A stretch of DNA of 64,000 nucleotides from Deltaproteobacteria bacterium (GCA_016208165.1 JACQYL010000115.1:1-64000); one strand, 5' to 3'; positions 8,553-18,520 are shown, counted from the stretch's first letter. Notes: generated by a model from the letters alone, not told the origin. Numbers and translations are program-made.

Positions 8553-9812
8553 CTACTTCCATTCGATAAGGTGTGCGTTAATGCCCCCGCCCTCGTCGTC
8601 ATCCATGGACAGCGCCGCCGCGGCAATGAGTTTCTTGTCGCCCATGGATTTGGCCGAAACTCCATATCCGTGAGCCGGCCGGCCGGGCTCGATGCGAGCC
8701 GCCGATTCCGTCCAACCCGCCTCCTTACTCTGCAGAAACATTCTCAAGGCACCGCCATAAAACTCCAAAGCCAGAATATCCTTCAACGCGTCACCGTTCA
8801 GATCCGCACAGACGATCGAACCGAATCTCGGAGTCACGGGCAGCCCGCGCGCGTCTCTGACCCACTCGGCGCCCCGAAGGTAAAACACTCGAATCCCCGT
8901 GGGTTCAGGGAGCGTCGAATTTATTTTCATCATGCCCACCACTAGGTCGTCGGCCCCGTCACCGTCTATATCCGCCAGCTCCACTGCATCGTATACCGTA
9001 TCGTCCGGCAGCCCCGCCCCCGGATCTCCCTCGTATTGAAAATCACCTTTGCCGATCCACACGAGATCTTTCCTACCGCCGTTCCGGTTGGCCACCGCGA
9101 TGTCACGGATTCCGTCGCCATTCACATCTCCGACCGCAATATTATCACCGAAAACACCAACCGATTCCAGTATCCAGTGCGCTTTGAAAGCGCCGGCGCC
9201 GTCACCTTCCAACACCATAAGGCCCTTACCCAGAGCCGTATTGCCGGCGGACGTGAATTCTCCCACGGAGACAATGTCCAAATGTCCATCGTTGTTCATA
9301 TCCGCCACTAAAACAGACCGGGTCGGAAATTCCTTCATCGTGGGGACGCCCTCCGTAACCCGGACCCAGGACCATTGATCCTCACGCAACAGCAGGCACA
9401 TGGGCAGGTAGTGCATGGCCAGCACCATGTCTTGAAGGCCATCCTCGTTGAAGTCTCCCACCCCAACGGAGCCATAGCCAAAGGCGGCCTCGGGAAACTT
9501 CATTCGATCGGATACATTCTCCCAACCGCCCGTACCGTTGCCCAGAAAGATCCGTGGCGTATTCTCGGTTTCGCCGGCTTTGCGAGGCGGCGTGGTAACG
9601 AGGTCCAAGATACCGTCATTGTTCATATCGACGATGCATACATTGTTGCGATAGCGACCCTCTACGGGCAGTCCCTCTGAATAGGGAGTCACCACAAGAT
9701 GGTCCTCGCCGACCTTCGTTACCTTCATTTCCCGGGTTGACGGGACACATCCCAAAACTGCCAGAATCAAGACCGCCAAACCACTCATTCCAATCCGAGC
9801 CAAAGATGCCAT
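8553..9812 (-). CDS. FG-GAP/VCBS-repeat lipoprotein
   Basis: The signal sequence ends in L-A-V-L-G-C (lipobox). The mature protein is built from about six or seven repeats of the FG-GAP/VCBS type. The calcium-loop signature D-x-N-x-D-G recurs: D-M-N-N-D-G-I-L-D, D-F-N-E-D-G-L-Q-D, D-M-N-N-D-G-H-L-D, D-V-N-G-D-G-I-R-D, D-I-D-G-D-G-A-D-D, D-L-N-G-D-A-L-K-D. This predicts a surface-anchored beta-propeller of integrin-alpha type, probably calcium-bound, used for binding rather than catalysis. It forms a tight pair with the small lipoprotein gene that follows. Confidence 0.88.
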   Translation of the reverse strand: MASLARIGMSGLAVLILAVLGCVPSTREMKVTKVGEDHLVVTPYSEGLPVEGRYRNNVCIVDMNNDGILDLVTTPPRKAGETENTPRIFLGNGTGGWENVSDRMKFPEAAFGYGSVGVGDFNEDGLQDMVLAMHYLPMCLLLREDQWSWVRVTEGVPTMKEFPTRSVLVADMNNDGHLDIVSVGEFTSAGNTALGKGLMVLEGDGAGAFKAHWILESVGVFGDNIAVGDVNGDGIRDIAVANRNGGRKDLVWIGKGDFQYEGDPGAGLPDDTVYDAVELADIDGDGADDLVVGMMKINSTLPEPTGIRVFYLRGAEWVRDARGLPVTPRFGSIVCADLNGDALKDILALEFYGGALRMFLQSKEAGWTESAARIEPGRPAHGYGVSAKSMGDKKLIAAAALSMDDDEGGGINAHLIEWK

Positions 9813-9943
9813 TGAGCGAAACTCCTCTTCAAGTTATCAAAGTTTGAATACCTATCAGCCCAAGTCCTGCCAGTCAAGCTCATACAAAGCATGTACAACC
9901 ATTCAAGAACACGCTCACTGCGCTTGGTTTAACGAGGAAACCG

Positions 9944-10732
9944 CTAAACGGCATCCGCAAACTCGGGCTTGAGTTTCTGAAACACGTGGTTACCGCCGAT
10001 GAAGACAACCACTCCCAGCACGCACACGTAGATCGTTCCCCATCCCAATCCGATGCGGCCCTCGAAAACGACGTCGCGATACATGCCTACCAAATGGGTC
10101 CACGGGTTCACATCCAACAAAAAACGAACCCCTTCGGGCACCACGTCGACCGAATAAATGATAGGGGTCAGAAAGAACCACACCGTCAGAAGGGCGGCCA
10201 CCATTTGGGCCGTATCACGAATGAACACGTTCAGCGCGGCAAGGATCCACCCCAACCCCATGGTCAGTAAAATCTGCAGAATCAAGGGAACACAGACCAA
10301 CAGCAACCGATATACCCCGGTCACCGGCACCTTGCCGAAGGCCAGCAGATAAACAAAAAACAGGCTGAAGCCGAGCAATTGCAAAAACAGCGCCGAAAGA
10401 ACGGAGGCGGGAATCAGAACCTCCACCGGAAACATCATCCGTTTGACGAGATTAGGGTTCCCCACCACCACGTTCACGCTGTGGAGTATGCCTTCCTGAA
10501 AGGCGATCCAAGCCCACAGCCCGCAAAACAGGAACTCCGCGAAATTCTGTTTCACACCCGGACCGAGCCGCACTTTCAGAATGAACACGAAAACGGTGCT
10601 GTACACCACCAGTAGGATGGCCGGATGCACCAGTCCCCAGAACAGACCGGCGTACGAACCCACAAATCGCGACGATATGTCCCTTCGTATCAAGTTGTAC
10701 AGGAGAAATCTGTTTCGAATCAGAGCCTGCAT
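9944..10732 (-). CDS. wzm: ABC-2 polysaccharide export permease (Wzm/TagG type)
   Basis: Inner-membrane permease of an ABC exporter for O-antigen-like or other undecaprenyl-linked glycans. The 262 aa length, the N-terminal L-I-R-R-D-I-S-S-R-F segment, Y-A-G-L-F-W-G-L-V-H-P and about six membrane helices, with F-F-L-T-P-I-I-Y-S near the last ones, are typical of this family. The start at 10732 has a GAG just upstream. Its ATPase partner is not adjacent. The only Wzt-type ATPase in the window starts at 28038, on the other strand. Confidence 0.88.
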   Translation of the reverse strand: MQALIRNRFLLYNLIRRDISSRFVGSYAGLFWGLVHPAILLVVYSTVFVFILKVRLGPGVKQNFAEFLFCGLWAWIAFQEGILHSVNVVVGNPNLVKRMMFPVEVLIPASVLSALFLQLLGFSLFFVYLLAFGKVPVTGVYRLLLVCVPLILQILLTMGLGWILAALNVFIRDTAQMVAALLTVWFFLTPIIYSVDVVPEGVRFLLDVNPWTHLVGMYRDVVFEGRIGLGWGTIYVCVLGVVVFIGGNHVFQKLKPEFADAV

Positions 10733-11474
10733 CTCGGGTTCACTTGTTCCGGTGTCAAGGATTCCCCGGCATCATGACCTAAGAATGTCGGTCCGGGTAT
10801 TTGAGACGTCAAAAGTGTCTGTTCCACAGGCGGTTGTCAAGCCATTTCACGCCATTGCGGAAAGCGATCCCTGCTTCTTTTACTTCAGCTTATTCAGGGA
10901 AAAGAACGTGAGTCACAGATCGTCAACTCCCGCCAGCGCCTGGGGGAATCCGGCATCCATTGATTTCAATAACTCTTTTCGGATACCGGATCCCACTGCG
11001 CTCGTCCGGAACGGGCTTTCTGAAATTGCAACACCGTCTTTAAGTCGGAATCGAAATGAAGGCCGCTCCTCGCCGATCCCGAGGTTTGGGAGCCGCACCC
11101 AAAGTCCGACCGGACAGACCCTTAAATACACTACGTTGCCTCCAAAAACGGGCAATTCACCCGATGGCCTATTCGAAACTGTTTGGCCACTACTTATTTA
11201 GTTCATTTCTGTTTCTGTAACTTTAAAGTTCTATCCGTTATTAGTTGTATTTGTTATGATCTTGGAACCCCTTACCTCGAGAGCGCCATCCCGCCGTCGG
11301 GATCGACAACCGATCGGGGAGCGTGGAATAGATTCGTCCGAACAGTCCATTCTCGTGGACGGAATATAGATTCATATTCACCAAGGGACGGCCCCTCGGC
11401 ATGGTCACGGCCGGCGACAGGGGAAGGGATAACCCGACGAGTCCATGGGCCGCAGCGCGTCTTTCGGAGGAGAA
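10733..11474. other. Long intergenic region between divergent genes
   Basis: About 740 bases with no gene I can support. The open frames on both strands have protein compositions unlike the neighbours and no ribosome sites. The stretch around 11190-11260 is AT-rich. It must hold the promoters of the divergent exporter permease and sensor kinase genes, but I could not assign boxes. Confidence 0.45.
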
Positions 11475-12977
11475 ATGAAAGGACGGGACCGAAGCACGAA
11501 AGAAGGCCGGTTTTGGGCGCGTCACTACACGATCCCGACGGTGGTCCTCATATGCGGTATCGCGGCGCTGGCTATGCTCTTATGGATCGGCCGGATCAGC
11601 CACCGACACAGGACCAATTTCCTCCACGTGGATGCGGTCATGGATATGCAGATAAGGATGACGATTTTTCATCTGCGGCTCGAGGAGGGCATTACCGACC
11701 CCGCCAAAGAGAATTGGCCGAACACTCTGAACCAGCTCGACGATGCACTGCAGTTATCCCGGGCGCTGCTTCACGGCGGGCATTCGGAACACGGCGCGCA
11801 TCTCCCTCCCTTGGAAGACCCTCGCTTTCGCCAACAGGCGGAGGCCATCGCGGCCGGCCTGATGCGAATCCGGGATATCGTCCTCCAACGCTACGAGCAC
11901 CCGGAGCTCGGGTGGACCGGCTCACCGGTCGAAAGGGAATTCAACGCCGTGTTTGATGACTTCTTAAGCAAGGCCCGCGCCTTGGAGGTTCTCGCCGAGA
12001 CAAGCCTGGACAATAAAATCGTCGAGACGAGGCAGGTTCTGTTTATCCTTGTCCTTACCTGGACTGCCACCGTGCTGGCTTTGAGCGCGGGAATTTACAA
12101 TCGGGAGTTACGTCGAGAGGGAGCCGAACGAGGCCTTGAGAGGGCCTATGGAGAGATGGAGCAGAAGGTGGAGAACCGCACCTCCGAGCTTTCCAGCGCC
12201 AACCGGCAGTTGCTGGAAGAAATAGCCGAGCGCAGGCACACGCAGCAGGAACTCGAGAGATCCCGGCAGGAACTTCGCAGGCTGACGGAGCATTTGCAGG
12301 CCGCGCGGGAGGAAGAACGAACCTGGGTGGCTCGGGAGATCCACGATCAATTGGGCCAAACCCTGACGAGCCTGTGCATGGAGCTGGCCTGGATCGAGAG
12401 GAAACTCTCCAAGAAGGGCGTGCTGTCCGATCCGGCTTTGATCGACACGATCCATTCCATGTCGAGCACCATCGATGGCGCCATCGGTTTGATTCGCGAG
12501 ATATCGAGCGAGCTGAGACCTGGGGTGTTGGACAGGATCGGGCTCATGGCAGCCATGGAGTGGCAGGCGGAACGATTCAGCGAAAAGGCCGGGATCGAAT
12601 GCCGGCTTACCCTTCCTCCCGGGGAATTCCAATTGGATGCCGGTCGATCCACGGCTTTGTTTCGTATTTTTCAGGAGATTCTGACCAATGTAGCCCGGCA
12701 TGCACGCGCCACGGAGGTGCGCATAAGCCTTGCAAACGATTCCGGGAGGCTGGTGCTGGAGGTAAATGACAACGGGAGGGGAATCTTGGGCTCGGACATC
12801 TCCGATTCGAGGGCCTTTGGGATCCTGGGGATGAGGGAGCGGACAGCAGCCTTGGGGGGCGATTTTCACATCGAAGGGGCGCCCGGAAAGGGGACAAGGG
12901 TGGTCGTAAGAATACCGTTGGATTCCGGATCCGGGTCAGGGGAGAAGAGCGATGCTGAAGGTGTTTTTGGCGGATGA
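11475..12977 (+). CDS. Sensor histidine kinase, NarX/DegS-like (HisKA_3)
   Basis: Membrane sensor. One helix lies near residues 20-40, then a roughly 130-residue periplasmic helical domain, then a second helix near 180-200. A long coiled coil follows, then the HisKA_3 box E-I-H290-D-Q-L-G-Q. The ATPase domain has an N box (E-I-L-T-N-V-A-R-H-A), G1 (D-N-G-R-G-I) and G2 (G-I-L-G-M-R-E-R). The start at 11475 follows GGAGGAGAA; an upstream Met at 11445 lacks a site. It overlaps the response regulator gene by 26 bases, so the two are translationally coupled. Signal unknown: no heme or PAS motif is visible. Confidence 0.92.
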   Translation: MKGRDRSTKEGRFWARHYTIPTVVLICGIAALAMLLWIGRISHRHRTNFLHVDAVMDMQIRMTIFHLRLEEGITDPAKENWPNTLNQLDDALQLSRALLHGGHSEHGAHLPPLEDPRFRQQAEAIAAGLMRIRDIVLQRYEHPELGWTGSPVEREFNAVFDDFLSKARALEVLAETSLDNKIVETRQVLFILVLTWTATVLALSAGIYNRELRREGAERGLERAYGEMEQKVENRTSELSSANRQLLEEIAERRHTQQELERSRQELRRLTEHLQAAREEERTWVAREIHDQLGQTLTSLCMELAWIERKLSKKGVLSDPALIDTIHSMSSTIDGAIGLIREISSELRPGVLDRIGLMAAMEWQAERFSEKAGIECRLTLPPGEFQLDAGRSTALFRIFQEILTNVARHARATEVRISLANDSGRLVLEVNDNGRGILGSDISDSRAFGILGMRERTAALGGDFHIEGAPGKGTRVVVRIPLDSGSGSGEKSDAEGVFGG

Positions 12978-13581
12978 CCACTCCGTGGTCCGGGAAGGTT
13001 TGAAAAGGATCCTCACGGATGAGTTCAAGATGGTCGCCTACGGCGAAGCCGAAAATGGTGCAGAGGTCATGGAACTCGTGCGAAAGCAGTATTGGGATTT
13101 CTTGATCCTGGACATCACTATGCCGGGCAGAAGCGGTTTTGACTTACTGCCCGACCTGCGAGAGGAACGGCCCGACCTACCCGTCCTCGTGCTGAGCATG
13201 CATTCCGAAGACCAGTTTGCGCTGCGCGTTCTCAAAGCGGGCGCCTCGGGTTATATCACGAAAGGCAAGGCTCCGAGAGAGGTCCTGTCCGCCGTGAAAA
13301 GGATCCTGGAAGGAGGAAAGTACGTTTCGCCATCTTTTGCCCAGAGAATGGTTGTGGACCTGGCTACCGGCGGAGAACAGCCGCAGCATGGCAATTTGTC
13401 CCAACGCGAGTTCCAGGTGTTGCGTATGATCGCCTCCGGGGACACCCTGACCGAGATCGCCGGAACGTTATCCTTGAGCGTCAAGTCGATCAGCACGTAC
13501 CGGGCAAGGCTCCTCGACAAATTGGAGCTGCGCTCGAACGCCGAACTGACCGAATACGCTCTCGAACACGGAATTGTTTGA
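12952..13581 (+). CDS. NarL/LuxR-type response regulator
   Basis: The receiver domain has acidic D8-D9, phospho-acceptor D54 (L-I-L-D-I-T-M-P-G) and the conserved Lys in Y-I-T-K-G. The LuxR-type HTH at the C-terminus starts at L-S-Q-R-E-F-Q-V-L and continues through S-V-K-S-I-S-T-Y-R-A-R. The 209 aa length is standard. It overlaps the kinase gene. The next gene is 1.1 kb away, behind a repeat cluster and a riboswitch, so the target genes cannot be read from position alone. Confidence 0.94.
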   Translation: MLKVFLADDHSVVREGLKRILTDEFKMVAYGEAENGAEVMELVRKQYWDFLILDITMPGRSGFDLLPDLREERPDLPVLVLSMHSEDQFALRVLKAGASGYITKGKAPREVLSAVKRILEGGKYVSPSFAQRMVVDLATGGEQPQHGNLSQREFQVLRMIASGDTLTEIAGTLSLSVKSISTYRARLLDKLELRSNAELTEYALEHGIV

Positions 13582-13596
13582 ACGAAGACCACCGAT

Positions 13597-13621
13597 GGGG
13601 CGAAAGATTTTTCGCCCCTAC
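13597..13621. repeat. Palindromic repeat ending in CGCCCCTAC (copy 2)
   Basis: A 9 bp perfect stem (13597-13605 with 13610-13618), a GATT loop and the family's CTAC end. It sits 15 bases after the response regulator stop codon and could also serve as a transcription terminator or mRNA stabiliser. Confidence 0.7.
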
Positions 13622-13696
13622 AGGGATTGTTCCTTGAATACCTTCCCCCCTACAGGGTCTTGTCAACGTGGATGGTCCCACAAAAACCACGCAAAG

Positions 13697-13769
13697 ACGT
13701 CATCCCGGCGAAAGCCTGGGTCCGGAACTTGTTGAAAATACTGGATTCTTACTTTCGACGGAATGACGT
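13697..13769. repeat. 73-base inverted-repeat element (MITE-like)
   Basis: The termini are 18-base inverted repeats matching at 16 positions: ACGTCAT-CCCGGCGAAAG on the left and the complement of CTTTCGACGGAATGACGT on the right. This resembles the widespread small 'GTCAT-CCGGCGAAAG' intergenic elements of proteobacteria. No coding capacity. Confidence 0.6.
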
Positions 13770-13845
13770 GACCTGGTAGTTTTTGACTACTACGAACTCA
13801 TCTACGTTTACTTCCGGGTGGCGTGAACAACTCGTTGTCCGCGAC

Positions 13846-13874
13846 GGGCGCAACCACAGGGGGTTGCCCCCTAC
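13846..13874. repeat. Palindromic repeat ending in CCCCCTAC (copy 3, degenerate)
   Basis: GGGCGCAACC pairs with GGTTGCCCC with one bulge, followed by CTAC. The end matches the other CGCCCCTAC elements. Confidence 0.5.
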
Positions 13875-13936
13875 GTTGTTCTCGCCTGCGACGGTTCCAA
13901 GGCGCGCCGGATGAAACCCTCCGGCGCGTGGGCTGG

Positions 13937-13958
13937 GTTGAGAAGCGAAACCCAACAA
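13937..13958. repeat. GTTGAG-GCGAAACCCAACAA repeat (copy 1)
   Basis: A 22-base motif that recurs at 32286-32309 with the same ends and a slightly different middle. Both copies sit in repeat-rich gaps. Just after this copy, TTGGGCTACGC and GCGTTCGCTAACCCAA form a further imperfect hairpin. Confidence 0.55.
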
Positions 13959-14373
13959 ATCTGATAAGTTGGGCTACGCTCGCTGCGTTCGCTAACCCAA
14001 ACCACTCCACTTGACCCCTTTTCGCCTGTCCGTCGATCCCGGACAACAAGTCGTCTGGGCCCACCCTTCATCCCTCCGGGCGAAACTTCCTGACAGGCCG
14101 TTATCCTACAGTGTAGGAAAACCGAACCCCTCCCGTCGTCCTTGTTCCTACACAAAAGTACATTACCAAGCTCATAGGATGTCTTCCCGCTAACTGTTAT
14201 TTTGTATACATGTCCTCCGTTTGGCTTGACGAGCTCCACTTCGTTGAACACGAGCAATTGGAGAAGGCGTCCCACCAACGGAGAGGCGGGACATCGAAGC
14301 AACCTCAAAAGCGTTTACGCATCCGTTGCCGGGCCGACGACCGAAACCGACGACGGATGCTCATAGGACCTAG

Positions 14374-14449
14374 AAAAAGCCAAACCCGTCGCGAGACGGG
14401 GACGGAAAGCCACGGGCCTCTATATACCAGAGACAGCCGGGTTGCCTTA
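14374..14449 (+). ncRNA. GEMM-I riboswitch aptamer (c-di-GMP or cAMP-GMP class)
   Basis: The landmarks of the GEMM-I fold are in order. First comes G-C-C-A-A-A-C-C. Then a 6 bp stem CCCGTC/GACGGG (14385-14390, 14395-14400) is capped by the GNRA tetraloop GCGA. Then follow GGGGACGGAAAGCC, a second stem with the C-A-C-G-G-G-C-C-T receptor side, and the closing AGCCGGGTTGCC. By my alignment to the Vibrio Vc2 aptamer, the base that contacts the ligand at position 20 (G for c-di-GMP, A for cAMP-GMP) is C here. The G-A-C-G-C-A-A-A consensus reads G-A-C-G-G-A-A-A. The element lies about 200 bases before the dockerin cytochrome gene. Confidence 0.82.
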
Positions 14450-14471
14450 AGGGGCATCCCGGTCTTTTTTT
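14437..14471 (+). terminator. Intrinsic terminator overlapping the riboswitch aptamer
   Basis: A stem of about 10 bp with one mismatch (14437-14446 with 14453-14462), then TCTTTTTTT. The left arm is the 3' strand of the aptamer, so the two folds exclude each other. Ligand binding should therefore disrupt the terminator and turn the downstream cytochrome gene on. Confidence 0.78.
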
Positions 14472-14665
14472 GCATGGCGTCCGCGGAAAGCGCGGGCCAT
14501 GAGGATCTGGATGGGAATTCTTTACGCCTGGGCGCCGTGTCTTCCGTTTCGGTGTCCATGAAAACGATGAGAAAAGGAGGTGAGAATCGAAGGTAACTAG
14601 GCGGTCGAAACGAAATAAAACACAAAGCAAAGACCTCGAGGATCCAAAAGAAGGAGAAGATCACC

Positions 14666-17600
14666 ATGAAGAAAAGGAAAGGCTTCGTTCAGCCTGGAAA
14701 ACATCATGCCCTGATGGGCTTCCTCACAGGGGCCCTGTGCATGACCTTGGCGCTGCTGTTTTCGGGGACAGCCGTGCTGGCGGCGCCGGGGGACACTCTA
14801 CAAACCCCGGAAACGCCAATGGAACTGCCGATCGAAGTCGAGATCGAGTTGAGTCCGGCGGGCTCCCTTAAACAGGCGGCCTTGTGGAAGGAGTTGTTCC
14901 AGCTCCTGGAGAACCCGTACGCGCCGATCACGCGCCGTCCGGGCTTCGGCGTTCCCATGCCTCCTCTCAACGTCTACCCTCTGGACTACAATTTCCTTAC
15001 CGGCCAGCCGATGCGCCTGCGCACCTCCGACGGGGAAGTCAGTTGGGACCAACCGGGCCCGCTGTTCGATCCCGATGAGGTAGTTGCGATCGACGCTTTC
15101 AACACTCCAACTGAGTTGCGGAGCGGTCGGCAGCGGAAGTCCTGGGCAAGGCCCTGTTTTGGGACATGCAGGTGGGCAGCGACGGCGTCCAGGCTTGCGG
15201 CACGTGCCACTTCCACGCCGGAGCGGACAACCGTACCAGGAATCAGCTCAACCCCAACCACTTGGGAGGAGATCTGACGTTGCAGGTCCGGGGACCCAAC
15301 GAGGACGTGACGGTCACCGACTTTCCTTTCCATAAGCTGGTGGACCCCGAGATGCCCGGTGAGCCGCTTGTAAACCCCGGCAACGTGGCCAGCGACGCCA
15401 ACGACATCATGTCCTCGATGGGCGTGAGATTCCGGGAATTCGTAGACATCCCGACACCCGGTCCCGGAGCTTTCGGCCCCGCCTTCATGGGGGTCGCGCC
15501 CTTGCTTCCGGATATTGGAAATGACGTGCCCGATCCGATCCCCGACGCTTTCGTGGATCCGTTGACAGGACTGAACCTGAGAAGGGTCGAGCCCCGCAAC
15601 ACGCCCACGTTTCACGGAGCGGCCTTTAACTTCGACAACTTCTGGGATGGACGGGCCCGCTTTCTTTTCAACGGCGGCAGCGTGTTCGGGGCCTCGGATC
15701 CCCAGGCCCACATCTTGCTCAACCAGGCCGGCGCCCTCGTGGGCGCTACCAACGGTCATATCCGGCCTGATCTCATTGTGGAAGATCCCGAGGCGGCCGC
15801 ACAGCCGGTAAGAACGAAGTTCTCCAGCCTGGCGTCCCAGGCGGTCGGGCCGCCGCTGAGCAATTTCGAGATGAGCTTTGACGGCCGCAACTGGGCCAAA
15901 ATCGGAAAGAAGTTCCTCCAGGCCGGTGTAGTGCCCCTGGCCAACCAGCTGGTGGATCCGAGCGACAGTGTGCTGGGACCCTATTCCAACCAAAACACGA
16001 CTCCCGGTATGCCGGGTCTTAACATTACGTATCCCGAGCTCATCGAGATGGCCTTTAATTCCGAACTATGGTCAAATGCATCCCAGCATCTCGATGGCGT
16101 CTCCGTGCCTCTGAATCTACAACCGCCGGCCGGGGATCCTTTCGACGGCTATATCCTCAACATCGCCGCCGGTCCCGCGTCTGCGACCGATACGAACCAG
16201 TTCACCCAGAAGGAGGCCAACTTCAGCCTGTTCTTCGGGTTGGCGGTGCAGACCTATGAGGAGTTGACGATTCCCGACGACACGCCGGCGGACCGGTTTT
16301 TCGACGCGAATCCGAACGCCGGCCATGGTGTCGGAGAGCCGGGCGACCAGGCAGTTCTATTCCCGACGCTCGTGCCCGACCTGGTTGACGACGGGGTGCT
16401 GAACAACTCGGCTGCAGCGCCGACAGTCGGCGTTCTGACTCTGATACCGGACGATCCGTCCACGCCGGAATACGACGGATTCGGCCCCGATGAACTGTTC
16501 GGGTTCGACATCTTCGCGGGCGGCAACCTGACGGCTGCGCTGCCGGCGGGCTCCGCAAGAAACCCGATCCATACGATCACCACGGAAGGTGGACAAACAC
16601 TTCAAATTGCCGTTGGATCCAATCCCTTCACCCGGAGCGCGAAGTGCATGCTCTGCCACCTCGGCCCCGAGCAGACCGACCACAGTATCAATATCGCCCA
16701 TGGTCTGCTGAAGAACAACCCGGAATTCGAGTATCCAACGCCGCCGATCGCTACCGACCCCTCCGTTCCCTCCGTCTTCATTGACGGCCTCCTGCCGGCT
16801 CCGGAACCTTCAGGCTCGTCCATGACCGTTCCGGGTCTGATTCTGGCGGAGGAAGTAGGAGAGGGAGCGGCTCAGGATGCGGTAGAGGTGGAACCGCGTA
16901 ATTTCGCAACGTTTGATGATCCCGCCACCCCATGGGATGACAGCGTCGTGGCCCAGCCGGGCAACTTCGCCTTCGGCGACCAGGGCGTTTACAACATCGG
17001 GCTCCGGCCCATCGCCGAGGACATCGGCCGCGGCGGAGATGACCCCTTCGGCTGGCCCCTCTCACTGGCGGCCCTGACCCTGAAGAACATCGGCGGTCAG
17101 GATTTCGAACCTTGCGACGGTCCGCTGGACGATTGTATCATGGACAACTTCGATCCCGCGGATATTGGCGCGGAGGCGGGATTGCCCGGACAGCAAGGCT
17201 TCGAGGAGACAGGAGACGGCGCCTTCTATCCGGGTACGACGTACACCCTTCAGTTCGTCAACCCCGGCTTCGAAAGGGATCCGATCGACCCACAGATGCC
17301 GGAATACATGGTTCCCTGGCTGCACAGCCTGCCCGCCGGAGAGCTGCACCCGCAGATCGACGAGATGGCGGGTATGGTCCCCAATACACTCTCCCCGCCC
17401 AACGGCGGTCCCGGGATCGAGTTTCCCGAGATCCTGTTCGGGGCCGACCTGCATTGCGCTTTCTACGATCCCGCCCAATTCGGCTCCGGTCCGCCCAACT
17501 TCGGATGGGGATCTCCGCTGCAGGACGGATCGGGCGAACCCAGCGTGTGTCCGCAGACCCAGTCCGGGGTTGCGGGTAACTTCTCATTCCCGTCCCAAGG

Positions 17601-18444
17601 CACCTGGCCGGTTCCCAACCGCGTGATCAGGGACGGCGCGTTCAAGGCGCCCCCTTTGCGCAACGTGGAGATGACCGGTCCCTACTTTCACACGGGCAGT
17701 TACCTGACCTTGCGACAGGTGGTGGACTTCTACATGCGGGGCGGCGATTTCCCGATCACCAACGCGGACAATCGGGACCCGAATATCAACGAACTCGACG
17801 AGCAGTCGTTCTCCTTCGGACGAACCACGGGGGCCGACCTCTTGGCGCCCATCAACCACGTCTTCAGCGTAGACCCGCCATTCACGTTGATTGGCACCTT
17901 TGCGGATGGTCTTCCGGACACGGTGTTCCTGTATGACGCCATGCCGGACACCGACCATGCGTACACACCTGAGTACGCAACACCGGAGGATGCGAAGGTC
18001 TCTTTGGTGAAGTTCCTCCTGGCCCTCACCGATCCGCGGGTCAAGTACGAGCGGGCGCCCTTCGACCGGCCCGAGATCTTCGTGCCCGTGGACGGCACGG
18101 CCCCGGATAACCTCTTAGGCCGGACGGGTCTCGTTGCGGATGCCGCACTGTTCATGCAGGTCCCGGCGGTGGGTGAAGCCGGGAACGCCTCTCCCGTGGC
18201 GAACTTCCTGGGAATCGCGAGCACCCCGGGTCCGGGTCCGGACCATTTCGATTCGGTCACGGAGTTTGTCCTGACAGCCGACCTCAACGGGGACTGCGTA
18301 GTCAACCAGGCCGATTTCCTCCTCTTCAGGCAGGACTACGGCCAGATGGGAGTGGGCCTGGCCGGCGACCTCAATGGGGACAACCTGGTCAACCAGGCGG
18401 ATTTCCTCATCTTCAGGGCCAACTACGGTACGTCATGTCCATAA
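14666..18444 (+). CDS. Di-heme cytochrome c peroxidase-like protein with C-terminal dockerin (one frameshift)
   Basis: Exported redox protein of about 1,260 aa. The first part (14666 to about 15113) has a GAAGGAG site and a signal peptide ending in A-V-L-A-A. Near 15113 the reading frame shifts by one base. The continuing frame starts V-A-E-R-S-A-A-E-V-L-G-K-A-L-F-W-D-M and carries heme motif C-G-T-C-H almost at once. A second heme motif, C-M-L-C-H, is near 16650. The peroxidase/MauG signature P-L-R-N-V-E-M-T-G-P-Y-F-H-T-G-S follows near 17650. The last 55 residues hold two dockerin type I calcium repeats (D-L-N-G-D-C-V-V-N-Q-A-D-F; D-L-N-G-D-N-L-V-N-Q-A-D-F). The large insertions are unusual for the family. 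A riboswitch precedes it. The frameshift may be real or a base-calling error. Confidence 0.88.
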
Positions 18445-18481
18445 GGTACACGAAAGACACAAACGTTCGTTCATAATCCAT

Positions 18482-18520
18482 CCTTCCCAGTTCCGCCCCT
18501 TTCAAGGCGGGCTGGGAAGG
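18482..18520. terminator. Nested hairpin after the cytochrome gene
   Basis: CCTTCCCAG (18482-18490) pairs with CTGGGAAGG (18512-18520), and CCGCC pairs with GGCGG inside. There is no T run, so it may instead be a processing or stability structure before the next gene's ribosome site. Confidence 0.55.

Noticed and set aside
11183-11956. Long + strand open frame across the start of the NarX-like kinase
   Set aside because: It overlaps the clear kinase frame, is rich in Arg/Gly/Pro as expected for a shadow frame, and has no ribosome site.
15084-15335. TGA at 15112 in the heme-bearing frame as a third selenocysteine codon
   Set aside because: The sequence upstream in that frame is not protein-like, while the signal-peptide frame is a different one. 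A frameshift explains the data; no conserved Cys is expected there.
14986-15993. 335-codon - strand frame over the cytochrome gene
   Set aside because: Antisense shadow; the + strand carries the heme motifs.
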